NCBI RefSeq assembly: GCF_029893965.1
Contig: NZ_JARXXP010000036.1
Location: forward strand, 1-46,884
Direction: 5' to 3'
Origin: Paenibacillus sp. PastM-3
Lineage (GTDB): Bacteria > Bacillota > Bacilli > Paenibacillales > Paenibacillaceae
Length of the DNA stretch: 46,884 bases
Part shown: positions 24,053 to 31,824 of the stretch, in pieces
How the letters are laid out: every line of letters begins with the position of its first letter
How positions within the stretch are numbered: position 1 is the first letter of the stretch
Position numbers and translations under genes: made by a program
Notes under the pieces: model-generated
What the model was told of the DNA's origin: nothing
Databases searched by the model: none
The model's input: only the letters and a program-made list of their open reading frames with translations

Positions 24053-24523
24053 ATGAAGGATACAGGCATGATCCGGAGTTTAGACAGTCTTGGCAGAATT
24101 GTGGTTCCTGTAGAAATCCGCATGACACGCAATATCGAAATTGGGGATCCCATCGAATTCTTTATCCTGAATGATGAGATTATTGTACTCCGCAAATACA
24201 CTTCGACCGAATGTACGTTTTGCAGGAGCCTTGACCACGTAACTTACTACAAGGATCAGTTTATCTGTAATACCTGTCTTAAGGAGCTTGGCGATCCCGG
24301 CCGTGTTCCGGAAGAAGCAGAACCTCTGCAGGGGGCGAATGAGGAGAGCACTGACCCTGCCCGCAGCGGCCGCCGGACCAAGACTGAGGAGATGAGCCAG
24401 CGTCTGGAGAAGGCTATAGCCGAGCACCCCTATGCCAACCAGAAGACGCTTGCGGAGATGCTTGGCATCAGCCAGGCCAGAGTAAGCCAGCTCAAGCGCA
24501 AAATCAGTTCATCCGGCAAGTAG
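24053..24523 (+). CDS. AbrB-like regulator with zinc knuckle and C-terminal HTH
   Basis: A 156-residue DNA-binding protein of unusual build. Residues 1-50 are an AbrB/SpoVT swapped-hairpin domain (TGMIRSLDSLGRIVVPVEIR). Residues 54-75 carry C54-x2-C57 and C72-x2-C75, a probable zinc ribbon. After a flexible acidic linker, residues about 112-151 form a helix-turn-helix (NQKTLAEMLGISQARVSQLKRK). AbrB-family proteins in bacilli repress transition-state genes; the extra HTH suggests a second DNA contact. Start ATG at 24053 with GAGGGAC upstream. Its targets are unknown. Confidence 0.85.
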   Translation: MKDTGMIRSLDSLGRIVVPVEIRMTRNIEIGDPIEFFILNDEIIVLRKYTSTECTFCRSLDHVTYYKDQFICNTCLKELGDPGRVPEEAEPLQGANEESTDPARSGRRTKTEEMSQRLEKAIAEHPYANQKTLAEMLGISQARVSQLKRKISSSGK

Positions 24524-24561
24524 AAGCACTGCCTGCATCCATGATCCCTCAAGAATAATAA

Positions 24562-24602
24562 TAAGGGCTTGAACCTTCCTGCTGTGAAGGTCCAAGCCCT
24601 TT
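24562..24602. terminator. Bidirectional terminator between AbrB-like gene and ywhD
   Basis: AAGGGCTTGAACCTTC...GAAGGTCCAAGCCCTTTTG forms a long stem; the plus side ends in TTTT and the minus side runs into TTATTATTATT. It serves the convergent genes on both sides. Confidence 0.85.
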
Positions 24603-24631
24603 TGTCCGTCTAACCTCTATCCGGCTGCCTG

Positions 24632-25138
24632 CTATTCACTCAGCGCGTTTTTCAGCTCATCAGAGGTGGCTGCCCACCAGTCCGCATTATGCGACATCAG
24701 CAGTGATTTTAGTGCCGCCTTCTCCACCGGTCCCAGACCATCCAGAATAATCTTGCGCTTCAAGGCAGCATCCAGCTTGTTCACATGATCGGCAAGAATC
24801 TTCCAGCCCCGCCGTGCCTCGGTATCAATCCACATTTCACAGGCCGTTATGCCGCCGTATAGCTGTCCTTCCGGCGTACGGTCCACTGCGACCCAGACTA
24901 CCCAAACCTGTCTTCCGTCCGGTACCTCATCACGGTTCATCGAAAATTTGATGCCCTTCTCTACCTTGCTTTTGGCATGCATGGCACCAATGTCGATAAC
25001 GGCTTCACCGCCGTCGATAATGACCGGCGATACATTGTTGAGATCAATGGAGCCGGCACCAAAGCCTTTATGCTTGCTTTTTGCGTTCACAATATTCAAG
25101 GCAATCTGCTTTTTGCCCTCCGGTTGTACGTTATCCAC
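24632..25138 (-). CDS. ywhD: YwhD family protein
   Basis: A 168-residue cytoplasmic protein of the YwhD family, function unknown. It aligns by eye with B. subtilis YwhD: KHKGFGAGSIDLNNVSPVIID, AVIDIGAMHAKS, WVVWVAV, ITACEMWIDTEARRGWK and HVNKLDAALKR. The start is GTG at 25136-25138, with GGGAAGGA about 9 bases upstream. In B. subtilis ywhD lies next to pbpG (ywhE), as here. It is divergent from the M1 peptidase gene. A single TTATCCACA DnaA-box sequence (25131-25139) overlaps its start; one copy alone is weak evidence of anything. Confidence 0.88.
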   Translation of the reverse strand: MDNVQPEGKKQIALNIVNAKSKHKGFGAGSIDLNNVSPVIIDGGEAVIDIGAMHAKSKVEKGIKFSMNRDEVPDGRQVWVVWVAVDRTPEGQLYGGITACEMWIDTEARRGWKILADHVNKLDAALKRKIILDGLGPVEKAALKSLLMSHNADWWAATSDELKNALSE

Positions 25139-25242
25139 AAGTGCACATCCTTCCCTTTCACTAATAATTTAATTTTAGCTAATAATGCGGCGATTGCAAA
25201 CATATACATCCCGTAGATGCTTGTCACGGGAGGAATCACAGT

Positions 25243-27258
25243 ATGAAGCCACTGTCATTAAGGTTCATGATCATCTCTGCGGCCCTGGCCGCCCTCATCC
25301 TGCTGGGAGGCTCCCTCTGGCTCCTGAGCGGGCTCAGCCCTGCCGCCCAGTCTGCCGCTGCCCCAAAAGAGGCCAAGTCCCCCGCTGCCGTGTCCCAGAC
25401 CAAGGCGGTGCAGCCTGTTCTTCCCGAGAGCAAGCCGCTTCCGGTCTCTGAAGCTTTAAGCATGCGGGTAACCGAGTATCATATCGATGTGCAGCTGGAC
25501 GCGGATGCCCGGGCGCTCCAGGCCGCAGAAACAGTTACCTGGATTCATCCCGGCCAAAAGCCCGTACAAGAGCTCTATTTTCACCTCTATCCCAACGCTT
25601 TTGCCTCTGAAAAAACAACATTTATGAAGGAATCAGGCGGTGAGCTGCGCGGTGATACCATGCCGGAGAACGGGTTCGGCAGCATGACGATAACCGACCT
25701 GCGCACTACCGAAGGGGTATCTCTCATGCAGCGTATGCAGTATGTGCAGCCCGATGACGGCAATGTTAACGACAAGACCCTCGTCAAGGTCCATCTGCCG
25801 CAGCCGGTAAACGGCGGAGAGAGTGTCACGCTTAAAATCCAGTTTGAGGTCAAGCTGCCCAAAATATTCGCCCGTATGGGGACTGCCGGAAATTTCGTGA
25901 TGGCCGGACAGTGGTTCCCCAAGCTCAGTGTATATGAGCCCAAAGGAACAAGAGGCGTTCAGGAGGAGGGCTGGGATCTTCATCAGTACCACGGGACTTC
26001 AGAGTTTTATAGCGATTTCGGCATTTACAATGTAACGATCTCTGTTCCTGCCAACTACATCGTAGGCGCTACCGGTTTTCCGGTCAAAAGTGCCCAGATT
26101 AAGCAGGACAGGAGAATTTATCAGTTCTATGCCGATGATGTCCATGACTTTGCCTGGGCTGCATCCCCTGATTTTGTCGTTGCCGAGGAGGCCTTCTCCG
26201 CCCCGAATGTGCCGGGTGTACGGATCAAGCTGTATTTGGACCCGCTGCACAAGGATCTGCAGGAGCGGTACTTCCAGGCTGCCAAAGCTGCCCTGACTGC
26301 ATTCAGCAAATGGTATGGGCCCTACCCTTATTCGACCTTATCGATCGTGGTTCCGCCCAAGGAAGGGAACGGGGCTGGCGGAATGGAATATCCGACGCTG
26401 ATTACTGCCTTTGGCGCAGCTGAAAGTTCCCCCGGCATGTCGCTTGAGCGCACTGTCATTCATGAGATCGGTCATCAGTACTTTTACGGCATGGTGGCCA
26501 ATAACGAATTTGAAGAGGCCTGGCTGGATGAAAGCTTTACCTCTTATGCCGAAGACCGCCTGATGGAGCAGGAGTACGGGGTCAGCTCCAGCGCTGCCCT
26601 GCAGGCCAGCATGGTCACAGCACCCCAGCAGCTTAATCTCGAGACATGGAAATATAGCACCGCTGACGGGTATACCCGCAATGTATATATCCGCGGTAAG
26701 CTGGTCCTCAAGGATATCGAACAGCAGGTCGGCACCAAAACAATGGATGCTATCATGCTCGCATATGCCCGTAAATACAGGTTTAAGCATCCTTCCACGG
26801 CCGATTTTCAGAGGATTGTCGAAAAAGTAACCAAGCAGTCTTGGCAGGATTATTTTGACCAGTATGTCTACAGCGGCGGTGCGCCTGACTTCTCCGTTGA
26901 CCGCATCACCACCGGCACTGGAAACAGTAGTATTGATGGAGAAGAGGCCCGCTATGAGGCAACAGTGGAAGTGAGCAATAAAGGCAGCGGGTATGCCAAT
27001 GTACCGGTAAAATTCACTTTTACTGACGGTTATACCATACAGCAGTTCTGGAAGGGAGAACAGAAAACAACTGCTTTTCAGCTATCCTACAAGACACCTC
27101 TTGCTTCTGTGGATATCGACCCCGGACACTCCATCCTTCTGGAGAGTAAACATCTTAACAATTTCATGCTGGCGGAGCTTGCACCCAAGACACTCTCGCG
27201 CTGGACACTCAGTGTAACCAAATTGCTTGAAACTCTGCTCGGAACTCTAGTCTGGTGA
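25243..27258 (+). CDS. Membrane-anchored M1-type zinc metallopeptidase
   Basis: A 671-residue gluzincin peptidase. It has an N-terminal membrane anchor (about 8-30, no lipobox), an Ala/Pro/Lys linker to about 65, and then an M1-like beta-sandwich. The catalytic domain has GGMEYP (379-384; the M1 exopeptidase motif equivalent) and HEIGH (407-411) with the third zinc ligand E430 (WLDESF). Residues 560-671 form a C-terminal beta region. It should face the outside of the cell. Start ATG at 25243 with GGGAGG upstream. The next gene starts 11 bases after the stop, so both form an operon. Physiological substrate unknown. Confidence 0.88.
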   Translation: MKPLSLRFMIISAALAALILLGGSLWLLSGLSPAAQSAAAPKEAKSPAAVSQTKAVQPVLPESKPLPVSEALSMRVTEYHIDVQLDADARALQAAETVTWIHPGQKPVQELYFHLYPNAFASEKTTFMKESGGELRGDTMPENGFGSMTITDLRTTEGVSLMQRMQYVQPDDGNVNDKTLVKVHLPQPVNGGESVTLKIQFEVKLPKIFARMGTAGNFVMAGQWFPKLSVYEPKGTRGVQEEGWDLHQYHGTSEFYSDFGIYNVTISVPANYIVGATGFPVKSAQIKQDRRIYQFYADDVHDFAWAASPDFVVAEEAFSAPNVPGVRIKLYLDPLHKDLQERYFQAAKAALTAFSKWYGPYPYSTLSIVVPPKEGNGAGGMEYPTLITAFGAAESSPGMSLERTVIHEIGHQYFYGMVANNEFEEAWLDESFTSYAEDRLMEQEYGVSSSAALQASMVTAPQQLNLETWKYSTADGYTRNVYIRGKLVLKDIEQQVGTKTMDAIMLAYARKYRFKHPSTADFQRIVEKVTKQSWQDYFDQYVYSGGAPDFSVDRITTGTGNSSIDGEEARYEATVEVSNKGSGYANVPVKFTFTDGYTIQQFWKGEQKTTAFQLSYKTPLASVDIDPGHSILLESKHLNNFMLAELAPKTLSRWTLSVTKLLETLLGTLVW

Positions 27259-27269
27259 GGTGAACGATA

Positions 27270-28100
27270 GTGAAAAGCGCGATTTCCCGCAGCTGGATCA
27301 GCATGAAGGAGCAATTTTATATCCTGATTCTGCTATTTATCTACCGGCTGCTCTGGGGCTATTTTTTGTACAGGTTCGTCAGGTCGGCTGTCATTCCGGT
27401 GCTGCTGCGCTATCCGGATACCCATGCCGGCGGCAGCGGACTGGGCAGGCTGCTGTATTATATCGAAGGGCAGGCCGCCTTGGGCGGTGACCCGGCGGTG
27501 CAGCGCTGGCTCTGGCTGCTGCTCGCGCTGTCGCTGCTGCGGCTGCTGATTTCCCCCTTTATCCGCGCCGGTCTGCTGCATGAGCTGCATCAGGAGCGTA
27601 AAGGTGAACGCGGACTGTTTTTTTTCCCGGGGATGAGACTTTACGGGCTGCCGGTGTTTATCTTCAGTCTGGCGGAATGGCTGCTGTCTGCGCTTCCGCT
27701 TTACTGGCTGCTGCCCAAAATGTATACGCTGCTGTTAGGCGGTTTATTAGATTATAAGCTCCTGCTGAAGCTTCTGCCCTACCTGCTGGCCTGGATGCTG
27801 TATCTCTACATCGTCCGTACGGTGCTGCTCTACATGCAATTCGGCTATACCGCCGGGACAGGCATGTTCTCCGCCCTGCTGGCCTATCTCAGGCTGCTTG
27901 CTCCTTCAACCAGTGCTTCACTAGTGCTTGGCGCAGGAGGGCTGCTGACGTTGCTGCTCTCGGCTGTAACCGCCCTGTTCTATCCCGGATTGCCGGCGCT
28001 GCTCTTCCGCCAGTTCGCACCGCTTCCATCCACCATGTTCAAAATGTGGGGAATCGCCGCCCAGTACCAGCTATGGAGCAGCAAAACATTTCCACAATAA
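27270..28100 (+). CDS. Polytopic membrane protein, unknown function
   Basis: A 276-residue, leucine-rich integral membrane protein with about six hydrophobic segments (near 17-40, 80-97, 125-150, 155-172, 176-195 and 220-245). Loops carry few charges; the N-terminal HELHQERKGERG is a basic/acidic loop. I do not recognise its family. The start is GTG at 27270 with GAGGTG 7 bases upstream. It follows the M1 peptidase by 11 bases and is followed by a terminator, so the pair forms a two-gene unit; it could anchor or assist the peptidase. Confidence 0.8.
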   Translation: MKSAISRSWISMKEQFYILILLFIYRLLWGYFLYRFVRSAVIPVLLRYPDTHAGGSGLGRLLYYIEGQAALGGDPAVQRWLWLLLALSLLRLLISPFIRAGLLHELHQERKGERGLFFFPGMRLYGLPVFIFSLAEWLLSALPLYWLLPKMYTLLLGGLLDYKLLLKLLPYLLAWMLYLYIVRTVLLYMQFGYTAGTGMFSALLAYLRLLAPSTSASLVLGAGGLLTLLLSAVTALFYPGLPALLFRQFAPLPSTMFKMWGIAAQYQLWSSKTFPQ

Positions 28101-28123
28101 TTTCCCGCCAAAACGGCATAATA

Positions 28124-28164
28124 AAAGAGTCACTGCCTCTGTTTCAGGGGTGTGACTCTTTTGT
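28124..28164 (+). terminator. Terminator of the M1 peptidase operon
   Basis: AAAGAGTCAC (28124-28133) pairs with GTGACTCTTT (28152-28161), then TTGTGC; a T-run lies within the 3' arm. Confidence 0.85.
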
Positions 28165-28189
28165 GCTTAACAATGATTTAACGTAGAAT

Positions 28190-28218
28190 TTGCAAAACAT
28201 CAAAACCTCTGATACAAT
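28190..28218 (+). promoter_or_regulatory. Promoter of the first NlpC/P60 gene
   Basis: -35 TTGCAA (28190-28195), 17-base spacer, -10 TACAAT (28213-28218). Transcription from here would give a leader of about 240 bases containing the riboswitch. Confidence 0.65.
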
Positions 28219-28299
28219 GATGCCTGTACCGCTGGTAACAACTTTGTAATCTTTTGAAACTATTTCGAACTAACTGTATGTACCTTATACACTTCAACA

Positions 28300-28455
28300 T
28301 TGTCAATCAACAGTCACTGTTCTGGTGCATAAAACGCCAAATTCCCAGCACCGGGAAGTGGGGGAACCATATTTTGGGTGAATTGATCTCGCTTTAGAGG
28401 GGTCATAGGGGAACCTTCTACCGAATCCTTAAGCTAACCTCGCAGGCCTTGGAAG
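28300..28455 (+). promoter_or_regulatory. c-di-AMP riboswitch (ydaO type), copy 1
   Basis: Conserved ydaO-yuaA blocks occur in order: GGGGGAACCA, TTGGGTGAATTGATC, GGGGTCATAGGGGAACCTTC, ACCGAATCCTTAAGCTAACC, TCGCAGGC. This class binds cyclic di-AMP and usually turns expression off, commonly of cell-wall hydrolases. No terminator hairpin lies between the core and the gene; the core's 3' end is next to the GGAAGGAG ribosome site. Boundaries are approximate. Confidence 0.88.
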
Positions 28456-28466
28456 GAGTACATCTT

Positions 28467-28964
28467 TTGAAAAGTCACAATTTGTTCCGCACACATTTAA
28501 AAAAGAAATGCACCGCAGCAGCACTGGGTCTTGTGATGGTATTCACTATGGGCGCCACCAGCGTCTCGGCTGATTCCAAAATGGACACAGTTATCTCCAA
28601 AACCATCGGAGTTTCATACAAAACTGGAGGTACAAGTACCTCGGGCTTCGATTGTTCAGGATTCACTAAGTACGTCTTCAAGAGTGTCGGTCTTACCCTG
28701 CCCCGCACCTCCAAAGCACAGTACAGCATTGGAACGCCTGTTTCCAAAAGCAATCTGCGTGCCGGCGATCTTGTATTCTTCAATACGCTGGGTAACGGAG
28801 TTTCCCATGTAGGCATTTACGTCGGGAACGGCAAATTTGCACAGTCCTCCAGCTCAAAGGGTGTAAACATCAGCTCGCTGAGCCAGGCTTACTGGGCCAA
28901 CCGCTACGTTGGCGCCAAACGAGTAATGAGCACAACAGCTTACCAGGCTGTCGCTTACGATTGA
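28467..28964 (+). CDS. Secreted NlpC/P60 peptidoglycan hydrolase, copy 1
   Basis: A 165-residue exported hydrolase, mostly one NlpC/P60 domain, which cleaves peptidoglycan stem peptides. A signal peptide (cleavage about VSA-DS, 35/36) precedes the domain. Catalytic C63 (FDCSGF) and H114 (VSHVGIYVG) are present; the third polar position is Q126 instead of the His seen in the paralogue, an allowed substitution. There is no separate wall-binding domain. The start is TTG at 28467 with AAGGAG upstream; the open frame extends to 28449 but would include the ribosome site. It is preceded by a c-di-AMP riboswitch and its own promoter. Confidence 0.9.
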   Translation: MKSHNLFRTHLKKKCTAAALGLVMVFTMGATSVSADSKMDTVISKTIGVSYKTGGTSTSGFDCSGFTKYVFKSVGLTLPRTSKAQYSIGTPVSKSNLRAGDLVFFNTLGNGVSHVGIYVGNGKFAQSSSSKGVNISSLSQAYWANRYVGAKRVMSTTAYQAVAYD

Positions 28965-29228
28965 ACCTTCCCCTCACATTTAACCTCTGACACATAATTG
29001 TAACTTAACTGGCCCGGATTTGATTATTGCCGTAATCATTCCCGGGTTTTTCCTTTTTGTTTCCTTATTCTACCTTTTACACACATCCAGGGCTTATGAA
29101 ACACCCCTCTTACTAAAAATTCCAACATTGTTTCTGAAAAAGCTTACTTCCCGCGTAAATTTGAGTCTTTTTAAGCAGAACTCTCTCTTAAAAAACGCAA
29201 ATATTATGCACTAATATGTTTTAAGTGA
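28965..29228 (+). other. Intergenic region after the first NlpC/P60 gene
   Basis: This segment holds a terminator (29013-29051) and AT-rich DNA up to the second copy's promoter. A 64-residue open frame from 29020 starts within the terminator hairpin and has no ribosome site, so it is not called a gene. Confidence 0.55.
29013..29051 (+). terminator. Terminator of the first NlpC/P60 gene
   Basis: CCCGG...TGATTA-ttgccg-TAATCA...CCGGG (29013-29045) has an internal loop of three mismatches, then TTTTTCCTTTTTG. Confidence 0.75.
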
Positions 29229-29257
29229 TTGCCAACGGCCTCTGTCTTTGCTACAAT
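29229..29257 (+). promoter_or_regulatory. Promoter of the second NlpC/P60 gene
   Basis: -35 TTGCCA (29229-29234), 17-base spacer, -10 TACAAT (29252-29257). Spacing and -10 are the same as in the first copy. Confidence 0.65.
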
Positions 29258-29344
29258 TATCGCAGTGATCCTTTAGTAACATTTTTGTAATTAATCAACC
29301 GGGTTTTTCAAACGTTTTGTCATAATGTTCTGCCAGCTAATCCT

Positions 29345-29482
29345 AATCAACAGTCGTGCCGAGTTCCCTTACGAAATAAGGGAAACGGGGGAACCAATTT
29401 TTGGGTGAATTGACCTCCTATTCACAGAGGGGTCATAGGGGACCTTCAACCGAACCCTTAAGCTAACCTCGTAGGCATTTGG
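29345..29482 (+). promoter_or_regulatory. c-di-AMP riboswitch (ydaO type), copy 2
   Basis: The same ordered blocks as copy 1: GGGGGAACCA, TTGGGTGAATTGACC, GGGGTCATAGGGGACCTTC, ACCGAACCCTTAAGCTAACC and TCGTAGGC. The core again ends directly before the ribosome site (GGAAGGGG) with no terminator. Copy 1 and copy 2 differ in the loop bases but keep the same motif order. Confidence 0.9.
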
Positions 29483-29497
29483 AAGGGGTATTTACTT

Positions 29498-29989
29498 TTG
29501 AAGAAGAAGTTAGCCGCCGCACTACTCAGTTTTTCTATTATGCTTACCATTGGGGCAGGAAGCGCTTTCGCGGATTCCAAAATGGATAAAGTCATCGATA
29601 AAGCCATCGGAACCAAATACGTGTCCGGCGGAGTATCGACCAACGGCTTTGATTGCTCCGGATTCACCATGTATGTGTTCGATAAGATTGGCATTAACCT
29701 GCCGCACCAGTCCGGCTCCCAGTACCAGATGGGCACTGCCATCTCCCGTGATAATCTGCGGGAAGGCGATCTTGTATTCTTTAATACAAGCGGCCGCGGT
29801 GTATCTCATGTCGGTATTTATGTCGGTGACGGCAAATTCGCACATGCCTCAAGCTCAAAGGGTGTAACCATCAGCTCGCTGAGTGACAGCTACTACGTCA
29901 ACCGCTACGTTGGCGCCAAACGGATCATGAGCACAGATGCTTACCATGCAGTTGCAACTGATGCTGAAGATAACGATGATGTTCAATAA
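29498..29989 (+). CDS. Secreted NlpC/P60 peptidoglycan hydrolase, copy 2
   Basis: A 163-residue exported hydrolase that aligns with copy 1 for most of its length. A signal peptide (about 1-25, AFA-DS) precedes the NlpC/P60 domain with C53 (FDCSGF), H104 (VSHVGIYVG) and H116, the complete Cys-His-His triad. The C-terminus ends with an acidic tail (DAEDNDDVQ). TTG start at 29498 with GGAAGGGG upstream. The same promoter, riboswitch and gene layout as copy 1 indicate tandem duplication of the whole unit. Its terminator follows at about 30000. Confidence 0.92.
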   Translation: MKKKLAAALLSFSIMLTIGAGSAFADSKMDKVIDKAIGTKYVSGGVSTNGFDCSGFTMYVFDKIGINLPHQSGSQYQMGTAISRDNLREGDLVFFNTSGRGVSHVGIYVGDGKFAHASSSKGVTISSLSDSYYVNRYVGAKRIMSTDAYHAVATDAEDNDDVQ

Positions 29990-29999
29990 GCAATGATAC

Positions 30000-30056
30000 G
30001 ACAGGTGCTTTTCCAGGATTTTTGCCGAAATCTTGGAGGGCTCCTGTTTTTTTGTC
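30000..30056 (+). terminator. Terminator of the second NlpC/P60 gene
   Basis: ACAGG...CCTGT outer stem with inner TTTCCA/TGGA pairing (30001-30046), followed by TTTTTTTG. Confidence 0.8.
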
Positions 30057-30251
30057 TATAAAACTACTTACCCCTCCCCTAACGCATAAAACACCTAAAA
30101 TCCCTTTTTTCCGCAATTTCATAAAATATTTTTAGCGGTTTGTCAAGTTTCTGCCGTCCTTGCTAATTTCCTGAGTTGAACCCGCCCAGTTTTGTATATA
30201 ATTAAGTATACGATATAGAAACGTGCCCCCTGAAAGGAGGCCTGTGGCCTT

Positions 30252-30737
30252 ATGAGCAGTTACCCTGTCACTTTTTACATTGTGCCGATGGAGACCAGTC
30301 ATGCCGAAGATATTTGCGGATGGGATTACAGGCCGCCTTATAATATTTACGGATGGCTGCCATGGGAGCAGATGCAGGCGCTTGGCATTGAATTCGGAGA
30401 CCCGCAGCTGCGTACAGAGCAGTATGTATCTGTTGTAGACGGAGAAGGGGATCTGTGCGGATTTGCGCAGCTGTTTCCGATGGAAGGCGTGGTCCGGCTG
30501 GGAATCGGCATGCGGCCCGAGCTGTGCGGGCATGGAAGGGGTCATTCCTTTATGAATGCAATCGTTCAGGCGGCTCTGGAGCGATACCCCGACCGGGAGA
30601 TTGATCTGGAGGTGCTCACCTGGAATCAGCGGGCTATCCGGACATACCAGAAGTGCGGATTTACGATTACTGATACGTACGAACGCCGTACTCCAAGCGG
30701 AGATAAGCCATTTTATTGCATGGTCTATAATAAATAG
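30252..30737 (+). CDS. GNAT family N-acetyltransferase
   Basis: A 161-residue GNAT protein. The acetyl-CoA loop reads GMRPELCGHGRGHSFMNAI (about 87-105), with the later AIRTYQKCGF typical of the family's beta5-alpha4 region. No substrate can be named. Start ATG at 30252 with AAAGGAGG upstream, spacing about 11. It stands alone after the NlpC/P60 terminator and before the cytochrome gene. Confidence 0.82.
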   Translation: MSSYPVTFYIVPMETSHAEDICGWDYRPPYNIYGWLPWEQMQALGIEFGDPQLRTEQYVSVVDGEGDLCGFAQLFPMEGVVRLGIGMRPELCGHGRGHSFMNAIVQAALERYPDREIDLEVLTWNQRAIRTYQKCGFTITDTYERRTPSGDKPFYCMVYNK

Positions 30738-30862
30738 CTCCATACTGAGGTTGAAGCCCCTATCCGCACAAAAATCGTTCATTTTTTTGACACAAACTCT
30801 ATGATAACGCTTTACCTTTCGGTATAATGAAGGAAGCAGCTTACACGGAGGGGACGATGGAG

Positions 30863-31219
30863 ATGCAGAAATGGATCATGAGCGGTTTGTTTTTTGCCGC
30901 ATGTGCTTTTGCGGTAGTACTCTTGTTCACATTGCCCGGCAAAGAGGAAGTCGCGGAAGAAAATAAGCCTACGATGCCCCAGGTTACCCTGGATGCCGCA
31001 AGTGCGGAAGCCGCTGTCAAAACCAACTGTATTTCCTGCCATGGTGATCAGCTTCAGGGCGGTGTTGGCCCAAGCCTGCAGCATGAAGGCAGCGAACGGG
31101 ATGCCGAGAGCATCTATAGCATTGTGACCAAGGGACGCGGACAAATGCCATCCTTTAAGGATAAGCTTGCCCCTGAGGAGATCGCCAACGTTGCTTTATG
31201 GCTCGCAGAGAAAAAGTAA
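30863..31219 (+). CDS. Membrane-anchored cytochrome c (c550/c551 type)
   Basis: A 118-residue small cytochrome c. An N-terminal membrane helix (about 5-24) acts as an anchor. The heme-binding motif is C56-I-S-C59-H60, and M95 (GRGQMPSF) is the likely axial ligand. It fits CccA/c550-type electron carriers of Gram-positive respiration. No lipobox is present. I chose the ATG at 30863 (GGAGGGG 9 bases upstream); an ATG at 30857 is too close to that site, and the open frame extends further to 30827. It is alone, with a bidirectional terminator after it. Confidence 0.9.
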   Translation: MQKWIMSGLFFAACAFAVVLLFTLPGKEEVAEENKPTMPQVTLDAASAEAAVKTNCISCHGDQLQGGVGPSLQHEGSERDAESIYSIVTKGRGQMPSFKDKLAPEEIANVALWLAEKK

Positions 31220-31239
31220 AAGATCGCTCATTCATTTAA

Positions 31240-31287
31240 AATGCCCGTACAAGGACTCCAGCCGGTCCTTTGTACGGGCATTTTTGT
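31240..31287. terminator. Bidirectional terminator
   Basis: AATGCCCGTACAAGGAC (31240-31256) pairs with GTCCTTTGTACGGGCATT (31265-31282), followed by TTTTG on the plus side. The minus side has TTTTAAATG. It separates the cytochrome gene from the convergent pterin dehydratase gene. Confidence 0.88.
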
Positions 31288-31313
31288 GTGCAGCGGTTAT
31301 ATTAGACCGTGTC

Positions 31314-31601
31314 CTAACGTGTTTTGTCAAAGGCTTCATTGAATTCATGAGCCTGGCGGATATCAAGCGCCGCAAGGCCGCTCTCTTCTTTTGCCGATAA
31401 GCGCAGGGTGACGGTTTTGTAGTCAATCGTTATATGCGGATGATGATCAAAGGCTTCGGATATGGCGGCTACCTCATCCACAAAAGCAATGCCCTTCATA
31501 TACTCGCTAAACATGTACTTGCGTACCAGCGTTTCTTGTTCCAGCTTCCAGCCCTCCAGCTTACCTACCTGCTCATGCAGCTCTTCCACTGATAATTGCA
31601 T
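31314..31601 (-). CDS. 4a-hydroxytetrahydrobiopterin dehydratase (PCD/DCoH)
   Basis: A 95-residue pterin-4a-carbinolamine dehydratase. The active-site signature EAFDHHPHITIDYKTVTLRL (about 49-68; H53, H54 and H56) is intact and the length is standard. It dehydrates 4a-hydroxytetrahydropterin; its physiological role in bacteria without an aromatic amino-acid hydroxylase is often unclear, and none is in the window. Start ATG at 31601 with GGGAGGAA upstream. Confidence 0.93.
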   Translation of the reverse strand: MQLSVEELHEQVGKLEGWKLEQETLVRKYMFSEYMKGIAFVDEVAAISEAFDHHPHITIDYKTVTLRLSAKEESGLAALDIRQAHEFNEAFDKTR

Positions 31602-31663
31602 TTGCTTCCTCCCTTACTTTATTAGCAGTAAAGTCTTTAGACATATACTTTCTGATATTTTAA

Positions 31664-31699
31664 ACAAAACATCCCTTAGCTTCTGAAAGTCCAAGGGAT
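31664..31699 (-). terminator. Terminator after the small hypothetical gene
   Basis: On the minus strand, CATCCCTTGG...CTAAGGGATG (31668-31699) is followed by TTTTGTTT. It is the likely terminator of the gene at 31825-32118. Confidence 0.75.
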
Positions 31700-31824
31700 G
31701 CGCCAGGATGAAGGCCTTTTTTCGGTTTAATGTATTCTGTAATCCCGGCAAATAGCACTCGTCAGCTCAATTTTACCATGGCTGCATGGAGAGGGGCAAA
31801 CCTGGGCCCATTGCTGCTGTCCAG

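Noticed and set aside
25131..25139. Single DnaA box at the ywhD start
   Set aside because: One isolated 9-base match is expected by chance in this length.
29020..29214. 64-residue open frame after the first NlpC/P60 gene
   Set aside because: Its start lies in the terminator hairpin and no ribosome site precedes it.
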